From a virus: 33,270 nt of DNA. Of the stretch, positions 22,100 to 29,196 are shown in pieces. The stretch spans positions 1 through 33,270 of the IMG/VR virus record IMGVR_UViG_3300038469_000019. The stretch is one strand, 5' to 3'. The notes under the pieces are model-generated. The model worked only from the letters and a program-made list of their open reading frames with translations. It was not told the origin of the DNA and did not search any database. Positions within the stretch are counted from its first letter, which is position 1. Every line of letters begins with the position of its first letter. Made by a program: the position numbers and the translations under genes.

Positions 22100-24348
22100 T
22101 TCGAATCTCCGTTGGCCTTGGCCGCTTCCATCTTCTGTTCATGGGCCTGCTGGCCCTGCATCGTCTTGAACACGCCGGCTTCCATCTGTTGACGGTGCTG
22201 TTCGGCCTGCTGCGCCATTTGCTGCTGTGCAATCTCGCGCTTCATCTCAAGCTCGGCCATCTTCAGTTCCTTCTGAAGCTGGAACTCAAGCAGCGCCATT
22301 TCCTTCTCAAATTCGAATTTCTGCTGAGCCTGGATCATCTCGGCGTTGGTTTTCTGGTTCTGCGCCTCGATGTCGGCCTGCATCTGCACGGCCTCAATCT
22401 GAGCCTTGCGTTCGTCCGCCTGCTGGTCGAGTTGTGCCTGCTGCTGGCCTAGCTGCAACTGCGTTTGCGCCTTGACCTTTTCCTTTTCCATCTCAGGATC
22501 AGGCCTATTGGCCGCTTCCTGCTTCATCTGCTCAAGCATCTCAGGCTTGATGTCGAGATAGAACTGGTCCGGGTTCTTGATCCCTGCCGATTCCGCAAGC
22601 TTCATCGCCGTGGTGTTGATCTTCGGCAGCATCTCCAGCGCTTGGGACGAAAACCCGGCTGCCCCGAGCCGATCGGTCATCGCAATCTGTACGTTGAGGA
22701 TCGTGTTTAGCATCGCCATGTCGCGGTCGCGAGAACCCGTGCCAAGTCCAATGTTGATCGACACGTCCATATTCGCATTCCACGAACGCGGGTCCATCTC
22801 TACCCACGTATCGCGGAGCCGGATTGTCCGCGGCCGGTCCTGATGCTTCACGATCAGTTTCAGGAGCTGCTTGAACACCCGGCGCCAGCCCAACTCAGCC
22901 TGCGTGCGCGCGATCAGCTCGATCTGCGAATAGGCCGAGTCCTTCTGGTTCTGGCTCGCCGTCGCGGTCTGGTTCTGCAGCGCCTCGGGGTCCAGCGCCA
23001 TGGTTGACCGGGAAACGCCCGTGCGCATTTCCCGAACCTGATCGAAATGCTGCAGCGCCAACAGCGCCTTGTCGCCGATATACGGAACGGGCAGCGGTGT
23101 CGGCGGGATTGTCGCGTCTTTCGTAACCCAAACCGTCCCGCCAAAGCGAGGGCTGCGCAACATCTCAGGATTGGAAACCGTTTTCTCCTGAGCAACGGTC
23201 ATTGGGTTGTTCACCCAATAGGTATTGTCCAGAAACTGCCGCGTCAGAACCGTCTTGATGCGCTGGATGTCCTGCGTATCGTCAAAGATAGACCGCGCAT
23301 CCCACTGGTGCGGAACAGGCTCGCACGGGATATCCGAGAACGGCACGTCATCTTCCCAGACTTCCCAGTCCAGAAGCTCCCCCGTGCCATGGGCGCCGGC
23401 ATAGAACGCCCGCACCGTCTCGGCGATTCCGTCACCGTCAACATCGGCCTTGATATAGCACTCGAACAACTCGGTCTTCATCATCGAGTTGTCGCCAACG
23501 TTGTTGTAGAATACGCTGGCGCTTTCGTCCCGTGAGATCGCCTCCTGCCGCAATGACGAGAAACGGTCCATCGGCAGATTTTCGACAATCTCCCGATCGA
23601 AACCCATCTCGATCAGGTCTGAGCGCGTCGTGTCCGTCCGGTGCGCCGTGAACCTGGCATCCTCGATCGACTTGGCCTCGCGATCGATCAGGAAGTCTTC
23701 TGGGTTGATGCACTCGACCTTGAGCCGGCCAGAGCTTGTCACCCGCTTGACCTTGATGTCGTAGGTCGGAAGCTGGATTTGCTGCATCTGCCCCATCTGG
23801 TTCGGCATGACAAGCGTTTGCGGCTCGCCTTCCTTCTGGGCTACGATCTCGACGCCCTGCTCCATCCCAAGGATGGCAAGCTGGTCCTCAGTGAGCCCCG
23901 AGTGCTCGGTATATTCGCACTCTTCCTTATCTTCCCAATAGTGCTTGATGATCCCGTTCGCCAGCAACAGCGAGTCATGCGTGCCATCCCAGAGGATGCG
24001 ATACCCTGGGTTATCCTTCATGAACACGTAATTGACGTAATCCGTTGCCTGCTTGGCGAAGTCCTCATCGCCCGGCTTTGTCGGCTCATAGATCGCCATC
24101 TGATCAGACGCCGTGAACACCCGGATAATGCCGGGAAGCATCCAGCCAATCGTATCAGCGACGTCCTTTGACACGACAGAGGACCGACCCGCCATCGACG
24201 GTGTATCGCTCATCACGCCGCGATAGTATTCCAGCGCCTGCGAGCGCTTCTGGGACAGTTCGGTGTCGTCGTAGCTCAGAGCAGAATGGATCTCTTGGGA
24301 CAAAAGGGTTTTCAGCCTTTCGTCGTCCATCTTCTCAGTGTCGCTCAC
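22096..24348 (-). CDS. portal protein
   Basis: 750 aa. Early segments SQKRSQALEYYRGVMSD, SSVVSKDVADTIGWMLPGI and DYVNYVFMKDNPGYRI match the long podovirus-type portal family. The middle includes FDDTQDIQRIKTVLTRQFLD, and the last ~150 residues form a Gln/Lys/Met-rich coiled coil (from about residue 590). It forms the dodecameric gate through which terminase packages DNA. ATGA overlaps both neighbours. Confidence 0.88.
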   Translation of the reverse strand: MSDTEKMDDERLKTLLSQEIHSALSYDDTELSQKRSQALEYYRGVMSDTPSMAGRSSVVSKDVADTIGWMLPGIIRVFTASDQMAIYEPTKPGDEDFAKQATDYVNYVFMKDNPGYRILWDGTHDSLLLANGIIKHYWEDKEECEYTEHSGLTEDQLAILGMEQGVEIVAQKEGEPQTLVMPNQMGQMQQIQLPTYDIKVKRVTSSGRLKVECINPEDFLIDREAKSIEDARFTAHRTDTTRSDLIEMGFDREIVENLPMDRFSSLRQEAISRDESASVFYNNVGDNSMMKTELFECYIKADVDGDGIAETVRAFYAGAHGTGELLDWEVWEDDVPFSDIPCEPVPHQWDARSIFDDTQDIQRIKTVLTRQFLDNTYWVNNPMTVAQEKTVSNPEMLRSPRFGGTVWVTKDATIPPTPLPVPYIGDKALLALQHFDQVREMRTGVSRSTMALDPEALQNQTATASQNQKDSAYSQIELIARTQAELGWRRVFKQLLKLIVKHQDRPRTIRLRDTWVEMDPRSWNANMDVSINIGLGTGSRDRDMAMLNTILNVQIAMTDRLGAAGFSSQALEMLPKINTTAMKLAESAGIKNPDQFYLDIKPEMLEQMKQEAANRPDPEMEKEKVKAQTQLQLGQQQAQLDQQADERKAQIEAVQMQADIEAQNQKTNAEMIQAQQKFEFEKEMALLEFQLQKELKMAELEMKREIAQQQMAQQAEQHRQQMEAGVFKTMQGQQAHEQKMEAAKANGDSK

Positions 24349-24542
24349 CAGCCCATAACCCTGTATCGGTCATAATCACCGTTGCGAGGCAGTCTTACCG
24401 TTCGGAAGCGTCGGCAGCCGTCGTCGAATAGCTTGGCCATGGCGCGATCGATCATCAGGTTTCGTTCGTCATCAATTCCTCTGGCGGCCATGCGGGCCAT
24501 CGCGCCGCCAATCCTGACGATGATCTGCTTGGTTTCAGACAC
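24345..24542 (-). CDS. hypothetical small protein
   Basis: 65 aa with a GTG start overlapping the upstream stop by 8 bp. It is a charged helical protein, with RIGGAMARMAARGIDDERN and AKLFDDGCRRFRTVRLPRNG. No family recognised. It lies between terminase and portal genes and is coupled to both. Confidence 0.5.
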   Translation of the reverse strand: MSETKQIIVRIGGAMARMAARGIDDERNLMIDRAMAKLFDDGCRRFRTVRLPRNGDYDRYRVMGW

Positions 24543-24717
24543 TTGGCTTCAGCTTTTTTGCTTCTTCGTGGGCAAGGCATCCAAACCTGTAGGCCATTTC
24601 GTCGCGACGGTCCCTAATCGGGACAGGCGGCAATGCAAAGCACTTATCCTCAATGCGACGAGCATCTCCCTCCGAAACCCACGGGTACAATTCGATAATC
24701 TTGTCGGCTAGCGTCAT
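24535..24717 (-). CDS. hypothetical small protein
   Basis: 60 aa from ATG 24717, which overlaps the terminase stop (ATGA); an ATG at 24726 would also be in frame. It contains LYPWVSEGDARRIEDKCFAL and a Lys-rich helical end. Unknown function; coupled between terminase large subunit and portal. Confidence 0.5.
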   Translation of the reverse strand: MTLADKIIELYPWVSEGDARRIEDKCFALPPVPIRDRRDEMAYRFGCLAHEEAKKLKPSV

Positions 24718-26012
24718 ACAACCCAATCCTCCTCAGGTTCAGGCACAAACACCGTTCGGCCGGGCGCCTCGTAGCAAATCGCCATTAGCCCCAGCGCGTC
24801 CGCAGCATGGCTAGACCAATCGTGTTCCGGCCCGAGACCGACATTGCGCTGTTCATCCTTGCGTTCGTGGTAGAAGCCGATCGCATCGCGTCCTGCTTCC
24901 GTTGTACTTTCGTTCCAGTACATCTGAGGGCCAAGGCGCCGAACTGCCTCAATCCTCATCGCCGCCGCACCACGCCCCTGGTTCTTGACCGGCGGCTCGA
25001 CGTTGAAGCCTGCTTCCCTCAGATGATCTTCGTACTTCTTGCCGGTGACGTTGTTTTCGTTAACGCCGTCATGCGGCAGGTAGAGAATGGCGTTTTCGTA
25101 CCCTTTGGATCGCAGCCAGTTGACGTGGTAGGCTAGGACTTGTCCGACGCTCTCGTAATAGTCGAGGATTCGGATTTCCAGCCCGACCCATTGGACAATC
25201 CAGATGGTGAAAGCATCTGCTGTTGCACCGCTTCCGCCAATGTCAATGAATGCTCGGATCGGAAGCAGGGGATCTGCTGTAACCTTGCCGATTCTTCCAG
25301 AACGTCGAGCCGCTGATAGCAGGCTTGCGAAATACGCCCCCTCAAAGGCGGTCGCATATCCACCTTCCCAGATATGGTCGCAGCGCTCAGGGTACTTTTC
25401 GAGGTCGATTGCTCGCTCATCCGCCAGCACCTTTGGAAACCAAGGGTTATGCTTCCAGTTAGCCTGTACAACGATGGCATTGTCGGGCTTCTTTGCCCTT
25501 AGAAAGTCGTCGATCGCGTCTGACTTGCGCCGCGGGTTCCAGCTCGCCCATATCTCAGAGCCATCCGCTCGAATGGTTGGCCGCAGCATCGTCAGGCTTC
25601 GCGTCGTCAGAGTCTGCGCTTCCTCGACCCAAGCCCGCTTGAAGTTCTCCAGCGACTTGATCGATTCCGCAGTATAGTCCTGCATGCCCTTGAAGATGAT
25701 CACGCCATCTTTCGGGGTTTGGATGGCCTCGCGGAACACCTTGAAGCCGTCCGCTTCGCCCAATCTGTGCTGCTGAAGCTTATCCTCAATCAGGAGCTTA
25801 GCGGATTCCTTGAGATCCTTCTGGACTTCACGAATGCAGACGCTGCGAAGTCCCTCGCCACATTCTCCAGGTGCTCGTTTGCTGTCTTCAACGAGCAATT
25901 CGGCGAAGAAATGAGACTTTCCAGAACCGCGTCCGCCATACGCCCCCTTATAGCGGGCCGGCTGGAGTAGCGGCTCAAATACCTCAGCCGTCTGTATTTG
26001 AAGGACGGACAA
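24714..26012 (-). CDS. terminase large subunit
   Basis: 432 aa. ATPase: Walker A GGRGSGKS at residues 26-33 and Walker B AWVEEA near 127-132. Nuclease: FIDIGGSG with Asp 257, PHDG with Asp 315, and SHAADAL with Asp 405. The overall layout fits the PBSX/Terminase_3 group. TTG 26012 must be the start: the codon before it but one is in-frame TAA context (GTG TAA TTG) and no other start lies before Walker A. It overlaps the small gene upstream by 29 bp. Confidence 0.93.
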   Translation of the reverse strand: MSVLQIQTAEVFEPLLQPARYKGAYGGRGSGKSHFFAELLVEDSKRAPGECGEGLRSVCIREVQKDLKESAKLLIEDKLQQHRLGEADGFKVFREAIQTPKDGVIIFKGMQDYTAESIKSLENFKRAWVEEAQTLTTRSLTMLRPTIRADGSEIWASWNPRRKSDAIDDFLRAKKPDNAIVVQANWKHNPWFPKVLADERAIDLEKYPERCDHIWEGGYATAFEGAYFASLLSAARRSGRIGKVTADPLLPIRAFIDIGGSGATADAFTIWIVQWVGLEIRILDYYESVGQVLAYHVNWLRSKGYENAILYLPHDGVNENNVTGKKYEDHLREAGFNVEPPVKNQGRGAAAMRIEAVRRLGPQMYWNESTTEAGRDAIGFYHERKDEQRNVGLGPEHDWSSHAADALGLMAICYEAPGRTVFVPEPEEDWVV

Positions 26013-26235
26013 TTACACGCTCGATGCGGTGCAGGATTGAGATTTCCGGCCCATCCTCGTCACCCGATACTGGCTGCGTTGGCTTGCCCCAGCCCCTATC
26101 CAAGATAGCCGTGGCAGCGCTTACCCGAGCGGCATGTGGCGCATCGGACGCATTCATGATGCCGGCCAGCGTATTAATGGCGGCTTCCGTGTGGCCGCGC
26201 GCCAAAGATCTGATTTCAGTAGGAGTTTTAGCCAT
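25984..26235 (-). CDS. probable terminase small subunit
   Basis: 83 aa. The segment AINTLAGIMNASDAPHAARV followed by SAATAILDRGWGKP is a common form of small-terminase-like proteins in alphaproteobacterial phages and prophages, with a helical DNA-binding part and a tail that overlaps the large subunit. It is short for a full small subunit, so DNA recognition may need another factor. No strong ribosome site is visible. Confidence 0.65.
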   Translation of the reverse strand: MAKTPTEIRSLARGHTEAAINTLAGIMNASDAPHAARVSAATAILDRGWGKPTQPVSGDEDGPEISILHRIERVIVRPSNTDG

Positions 26236-26252
26236 TTGTCAGACTTTGGGTC

Positions 26253-26324
26253 TCAACACCCCTTCTTGCCGCCGTTTGGCTTGGGCATGGGCTTCTGGGG
26301 CTTTGGTTTGGGCTTTGAGGCCAT
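26253..26324 (-). CDS. 23-aa Lys/Pro-rich peptide
   Basis: Found by direct reading: MASKPKPKPQKPMPKPNGGK ending in KGC. ATG 26324 has GGAG about 8 nt upstream, and the stop is 17 bp before the small-terminase start. Similar tiny KPKP proteins occur near phage terminases in my experience of such genomes, but no role is known. The composition is strikingly basic and suits nucleic-acid contact. It follows directly on the terminator-like hairpin. Confidence 0.55.
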   Translation of the reverse strand: MASKPKPKPQKPMPKPNGGKKGC

Positions 26325-26340
26325 GGGGGTTCTCCAATGA

Positions 26341-26370
26341 AAAGCCCGTCACGGATTTCTCCGGACGGGC
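26341..26370 (-). terminator. intrinsic-terminator-like hairpin before packaging genes
   Basis: Read leftward, GCCCGTC (26370-26364) pairs with GACGGGC (26350-26344), and TTTTC follows. A short inner GGA/TCC pair may extend the stem. It ends the structured leader at 26371-26718 and precedes the 23-aa peptide and terminase, so late transcription would have to read through it. Confidence 0.6.
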
Positions 26371-26718
26371 GAGGTTGATCTGACTGGCCGGGCTTGATAC
26401 CGGCTGCACTAGCCCTTCTAATGCAGCGTGACAGCTTCTCCCTTTTACGGGAACCGGGCGGGCCTTCCTTGCGGAATGAGTGGTGTGCTACCCCGGCTCG
26501 TACACTGTCACTAGCGCCTTTTACGGCTACCGACTATCGTGTCCTTCCACGCCGCAGTCAGAAAGGCTTGATCCAGACTAGACCGCTCGCTTCCCACCCC
26601 GGCTTGCCTTGGAGTTCGTGGTCATCAGCTACGCCCGAAGCGCTGCCTACCACGTTCTGTTCTGGCTTACGGGCCTAAGCCTCGTCCGTCTGCTGGATCA
26701 ATCTCGCGCAAATCACTG
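26371..26718 (-). ncRNA. candidate structured RNA, ~350-380 nt
   Basis: No convincing protein frame on either strand. Minus-strand reading gives many exact helices: CTGGATCAA/TTGATCCAG pairs (26693-26701 with 26568-26576), ACCACG/CGTGGT (26649-26654 with 26617-26622), GGCTTA hairpin at 26664-26681, CGTG/CACG hairpin at 26538-26551 inside CTGACT/AGTCGG, a 7-bp helix 26505-26511 with 26428-26434, a GNRA tetraloop hairpin (TTCC-GCAA-GGAA, 26465-26476), and 5-bp hairpins at 26404-26426 and 26387-26404. Two hairpins share the loop GTAAAA. The U-G pair and GNRA/UUCG loops favour the minus strand. Upstream TATAAT and downstream terminator bound it. Role unknown. Confidence 0.55.
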
Positions 26719-26750
26719 CGTTGCAATTATAGCCAATGCACATGATTTGC
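26708..26750 (-). promoter_or_regulatory. promoter with inverted-repeat operator
   Basis: A perfect TATAAT (minus strand, 26731-26726) lies at the centre of an inverted repeat: GCAAATCA at 26708-26715 and TGATTTGC at 26743-26750. No good -35 box stands at 17 bp, so an activator or an extended element may be needed. Predicted start near 26718 feeds the structured leader and terminase. Confidence 0.45.
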
Positions 26751-26815
26751 ACGGGCGCAACAGGGAAATTGGAACTATCCACGGGATAGACAGGATTGCC
26801 GGCCACTCCGGGCCT

Positions 26816-27052
26816 TTAACAGTGAAACGGTATCGGCGACGGCGGCACTTCTCTCTCGCGGCTTGCCCTCGCATCGATGGCATCAACCGCATCATTCATG
26901 CCCTGCAAGTAAGCCGACGCCAGCACTATCTTCATCGGCTTTTCCCCGTAGGTCATGACGTGAAACAGAAACTCCGTCCGACGCCGCGCCAGATCAATAA
27001 AGGGCGCAGGGATGTCAACGGATTCGTATCTCGGTCTACTACGAGGCGCCAT
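26816..27052 (-). CDS. hypothetical small protein
   Basis: 78 aa from ATG 27052; a start at 27106 would give 96 aa but overlaps the DUF6456 gene by 68 bp. Neither has a good ribosome site. It reads RYESVDIPAPFIDLARRRTE with a helical ending. An 8-A run lies 9 nt upstream of ATG 27052, so translation could also come from frameshifting from the upstream gene. Function unknown. It is the last protein gene before the non-coding leader. Confidence 0.5.
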   Translation of the reverse strand: MAPRSRPRYESVDIPAPFIDLARRRTEFLFHVMTYGEKPMKIVLASAYLQGMNDAVDAIDARASREREVPPSPIPFHC

Positions 27053-27818
27053 TGGCGTTATTTTTTTTGGCAAGACATCGGAAATAGGTTTTGCTCCGGT
27101 ATTCATTTAGCGCAGACTCATATTCCTCGCTCAACCTTTCCCATAGTAAACCCTCTGCTTCGCAAAGTCTTTTGGCTTCCTGATCCAAATCATTCACAGT
27201 CATACCCTCTCTCCTGTTCATCTGACGAGCACCATTCGAGTCCGCACGCGCCGTCCTCTTCCCGTTAGAAAACCCGTAAATCACCGCCATGCAGTCAAGG
27301 CATTCGCGGAACCTGGAACCAAGATACTCTTCCCATTTCTTGCCCTCCAGCCCGCGGATTTCCGCCATTTGCTTCCGGGTTCGCTTCAGGATCAGGACTT
27401 CATGCACGACGGCCGACCCGTTCTTGCCCAGCTCCCGATAGACGATCGTCAATTGCCTTGCAGCGCGCCTCTGGGGCTCGCTGATAGGCTCCGGGATGCG
27501 CCCGCCGTCTACCCACTCCTTGCTCGGATCAATCGCCTGTGGCCCGCGCTCGGCTGTTTCAAAGTCCCTCTGAAAGGCTCGTCCGGCATGGTATTGTGCT
27601 TCGTCTATCATCTTGCGGGAGTGCAGATCACCTAGCGGATCCTCTCGCCTTGAGCGGATCACGGTAATCTTGGCGCCGGGCTCGTACGGGTCGTCAACCT
27701 CCATGGTGGTGAGGTGGTCGCGAAGCCCGATGCTTGTTTCGGTGGCGCGGCGGTCGTGAAGCTTGCCGGGATCGTACGGCTTCCCCTTCCTGCGTCGTGT
27801 GGTGGTCTGTGGGGTCAT
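27039..27818 (-). CDS. DUF6456-type protein, candidate late regulator
   Basis: 259 aa. The centre has the DUF6456 look: DPLGDLHSRKMIDEAQYHAG, then RAIDPSKEWVDGGRIPEP-like text, a helical segment RQLTIVYRELGKNGSAVVHE, and GSRFRECLDCMAVIYGF at the end, which resembles a sigma-like or antiterminator-like DNA-binding region. It is placed just before the terminase region, as lambda Q or RinA/ArpU-type regulators are. The N-terminus is basic. Regulation of late genes is inference from position and shape. Confidence 0.65.
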   Translation of the reverse strand: MTPQTTTRRRKGKPYDPGKLHDRRATETSIGLRDHLTTMEVDDPYEPGAKITVIRSRREDPLGDLHSRKMIDEAQYHAGRAFQRDFETAERGPQAIDPSKEWVDGGRIPEPISEPQRRAARQLTIVYRELGKNGSAVVHEVLILKRTRKQMAEIRGLEGKKWEEYLGSRFRECLDCMAVIYGFSNGKRTARADSNGARQMNRREGMTVNDLDQEAKRLCEAEGLLWERLSEEYESALNEYRSKTYFRCLAKKNNANGAS

Positions 27819-27994
27819 TTCAGCCGTTCCTTCAAATAAAGTAATAGCAAGTGTTGCTGGTTTCGATCCAACGTCACTGATAGGCTGTTCATTCCAGCCT
27901 CAATGTGGATTACGATGCCACCGGCTGGGTCGTGCAGATCGTTCACGCGGGCCGATGTCAGCGAGCCGCGAAGCTTCAGCTCCTTAGCTCCCAT
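27815..27994 (-). CDS. 59-aa hypothetical protein
   Basis: Found by direct reading. ATG 27994 has an ideal ribosome site (AAGGAGGTGA, 3 nt before ATG), and its stop overlaps the DUF6456 start (ATGA). It begins MGAKELKLRGSLTSARVNDL, contains GGIVIHIEAGMNSLSVTLD, and ends in a Leu-rich helix. No family known. The very strong translation signal suggests it also sets translation of the next gene. Confidence 0.7.
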   Translation of the reverse strand: MGAKELKLRGSLTSARVNDLHDPAGGIVIHIEAGMNSLSVTLDRNQQHLLLLYLKERLK

Positions 27995-28029
27995 GTTTCA
28001 CCTCCTTGCCACCAATTCTACCATCTTGC

Positions 28030-28305
28030 TCATTTCAGGGCCTCGTCGATCATGGAGCTGTAGATGCGGCGTACTTCCTTGTCTGCAAACTGCCCTGTGT
28101 TGTAGCATCGCGCTAAAGGGTTATTTATCATTGCTTCGGTAGGTTCGCGCATAGCATCGATTACGGTACGAGAATCTTCAGAGAATATATGCCAATTAGC
28201 ATCTACGTTCCCAACGACAATTGCATCATCCTCAGGGCGACCAAACCGGTTGACATAATGCTTAGTTGCCAGCGCCCTTGCTCCACGCTCAATCATCTCG
28301 CTCAT
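28030..28305 (-). CDS. hypothetical protein common in alphaproteobacterial phages
   Basis: 91 aa. The opening MSEMIERGARALATKHYVNR and the REPTEAMINNP segment are of a small protein type seen often in such phages. Function is unknown. It lies in the middle block of tiny genes between the RHH switch and the DUF6456 gene. Confidence 0.6.
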   Translation of the reverse strand: MSEMIERGARALATKHYVNRFGRPEDDAIVVGNVDANWHIFSEDSRTVIDAMREPTEAMINNPLARCYNTGQFADKEVRRIYSSMIDEALK

Positions 28306-28320
28306 GTTCGTTCCTTATCG

Positions 28321-28506
28321 TTAGTCTATGGGATCGTTAATCGTTAATCCGCCGAACCCCATTGGACATCGCTGTCGCGAGCAGACATACCCATAGGCAT
28401 GACCATACTCGAATTTCTGCCCGCACTCGCCGCACTGCGAGCCTCGTTTCAGCTCTGGCAGTGGCTTTACAAAATCGTAATTTGGATCAGGCTTAATCTC
28501 GCTCAT
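28321..28506 (-). CDS. small zinc-ribbon-like protein
   Basis: 61 aa from ATG 28506, with AGGAG close upstream and an ATGA overlap with the upstream stop. Two cysteine pairs, CGECG and CSRQRC, suggest a zinc knuckle. The rest is Pro/Asp-rich. A nucleic-acid or protein contact role is plausible but unproven. Confidence 0.55.
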   Translation of the reverse strand: MSEIKPDPNYDFVKPLPELKRGSQCGECGQKFEYGHAYGYVCSRQRCPMGFGGLTINDPID

Positions 28507-28685
28507 GTCGTCTCCTTCAAATGCCAGCATGAATCGCTGATGTCATAAACATACAAAGCTTCATCAGGGATTACGCCTCGGTTATAGTCGTCTTCGGTGA
28601 TGACCTTCGGATAACGGCGAGCTGATAGGTCTACTCGCCTGTACGGGTTGCGGTTGTCGATCGGTTCGGCTGAGGGGTCGATCAT
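28503..28685 (-). CDS. hypothetical small acidic protein
   Basis: 60 aa with PSAEPIDNRNPYRRVDLSAR and VITEDDYNRGVIPDEALYVY. ATG 28685 lies 13 bp after the previous gene. No family. Coupled by ATGA to the zinc-ribbon gene. It may be a moron or a host-takeover protein, but this is only a guess. Confidence 0.5.
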   Translation of the reverse strand: MIDPSAEPIDNRNPYRRVDLSARRYPKVITEDDYNRGVIPDEALYVYDISDSCWHLKETT

Positions 28686-28698
28686 TGGTGATCCTTCG

Positions 28699-28971
28699 TC
28701 ATGTCCGGGCCTTGCGGCACTGGTCCAGCATTTCCTGCAAGCGCTCGCGGGTCCGGTATTCAGGCGCTATTGTTAGCCAGTCTTCAATCGCTTCGCCTTC
28801 CGTTTCGTACTTGTAGACGGCATTACAAATGGCGGCCTCAAATCGCCTAATCATCTCTGCCTTAGCGGCGGCGCCCCGCTCGGTGCAAGGCTCCCAATAG
28901 ATAAGCCCTTTGTCGATGGCCTCCCTCAGTAGGGAGGCCATGGATGCCCCTTTAGACATTTTGCGTTCCAT
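28699..28971 (-). CDS. hypothetical protein with internal hairpin
   Basis: 90 aa; starts at ATG 28971, 28959 or 28941 are possible. The helical body includes AEMIRRFEAAICNAVYKYET. A perfect 11-bp hairpin (28916-28941) covers codons 11-19 and the third possible start, so translation may be RNA-controlled. It overlaps the upstream gene by 20 bp. Function unknown. Confidence 0.55.
   Translation of the reverse strand: MERKMSKGASMASLLREAIDKGLIYWEPCTERGAAAKAEMIRRFEAAICNAVYKYETEGEAIEDWLTIAPEYRTRERLQEMLDQCRKART
28916..28941 (-). promoter_or_regulatory. perfect 11-bp hairpin near a start codon
   Basis: ATGGCCTCCCT and AGGGAGGCCAT pair perfectly around a 4-nt loop. In the minus-strand RNA the 5' arm contains an AUG that could be an alternative start of the 90-aa gene; the 3' arm contains AGGGAGG, a ribosome-site-like sequence. 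It is inside the coding region. Confidence 0.45.
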
Positions 28972-29137
28972 ACTTCGCTTGCTTGGCGGCGGCCTCTACA
29001 GCGGCCTCCCAAGTCTTGAACCCACCGCGCTTGCCAAGGTGAACGGCGCGTTCCATCGTTCGCGTCACGAAAACAACGTAGCTGAATGCGCTGGTGGTTT
29101 CGGTGTGGTGATAAACGGTGAAGGGGCCAATCTGCAT
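28952..29137 (-). CDS. hypothetical protein, first gene of the middle block
   Basis: 61 aa. ATG 29137 has GGAG about 8 nt upstream and lies about 24 nt after the predicted start of the divergent promoter. It contains FVTRTMERAVHLGKRGGFKT and an Ala-rich helix. Family unknown. It is the first leftward gene controlled by the operator region and would be a marker for the switch. Confidence 0.6.
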   Translation of the reverse strand: MQIGPFTVYHHTETTSAFSYVVFVTRTMERAVHLGKRGGFKTWEAAVEAAAKQAKYGTQNV

Positions 29138-29153
29138 TTGCTTGCTCCGTTGC

Positions 29154-29182
29154 TTGACTGTGAGAGCAATATGTCATATGAC
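29154..29182 (+). promoter_or_regulatory. rightward promoter for the RHH gene
   Basis: TTGACT at 29154-29159 and TATGAC at 29177-29182 are 17 bp apart, a good sigma-70 type promoter. The -10 box lies inside the first TCATATGA palindrome, which would place repressor binding over the promoter. Confidence 0.6.
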
Positions 29183-29196
29183 TTATCCATCGTCAA
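29168..29196 (-). promoter_or_regulatory. leftward promoter for the middle block
   Basis: Read leftward, TTGACG (29196-29191), 17 bp, then CATATT (29173-29168). It overlaps the rightward promoter and the first palindrome, so the two promoters should compete or be repressed together. Confidence 0.55.

Noticed and set aside
26400-26700. tRNA or tmRNA gene
   Set aside because: No T-arm GGTTCGA-type loop, acceptor pairing or CCA end fits.
26341-26740. Group I intron, suggested by CTGACT...ATAGTCGG pairing around a small hairpin that resembles a P7/P8 core
   Set aside because: I cannot place P3-P6 or a split gene, and the region ends in a terminator-like hairpin. An Infernal search with the group I model would decide.
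26609-27268. 219-codon plus-strand ORF over the leader region and DUF6456 gene
   Set aside because: It is antisense to two protein genes and to the RNA region, with no ribosome site or familiar text.
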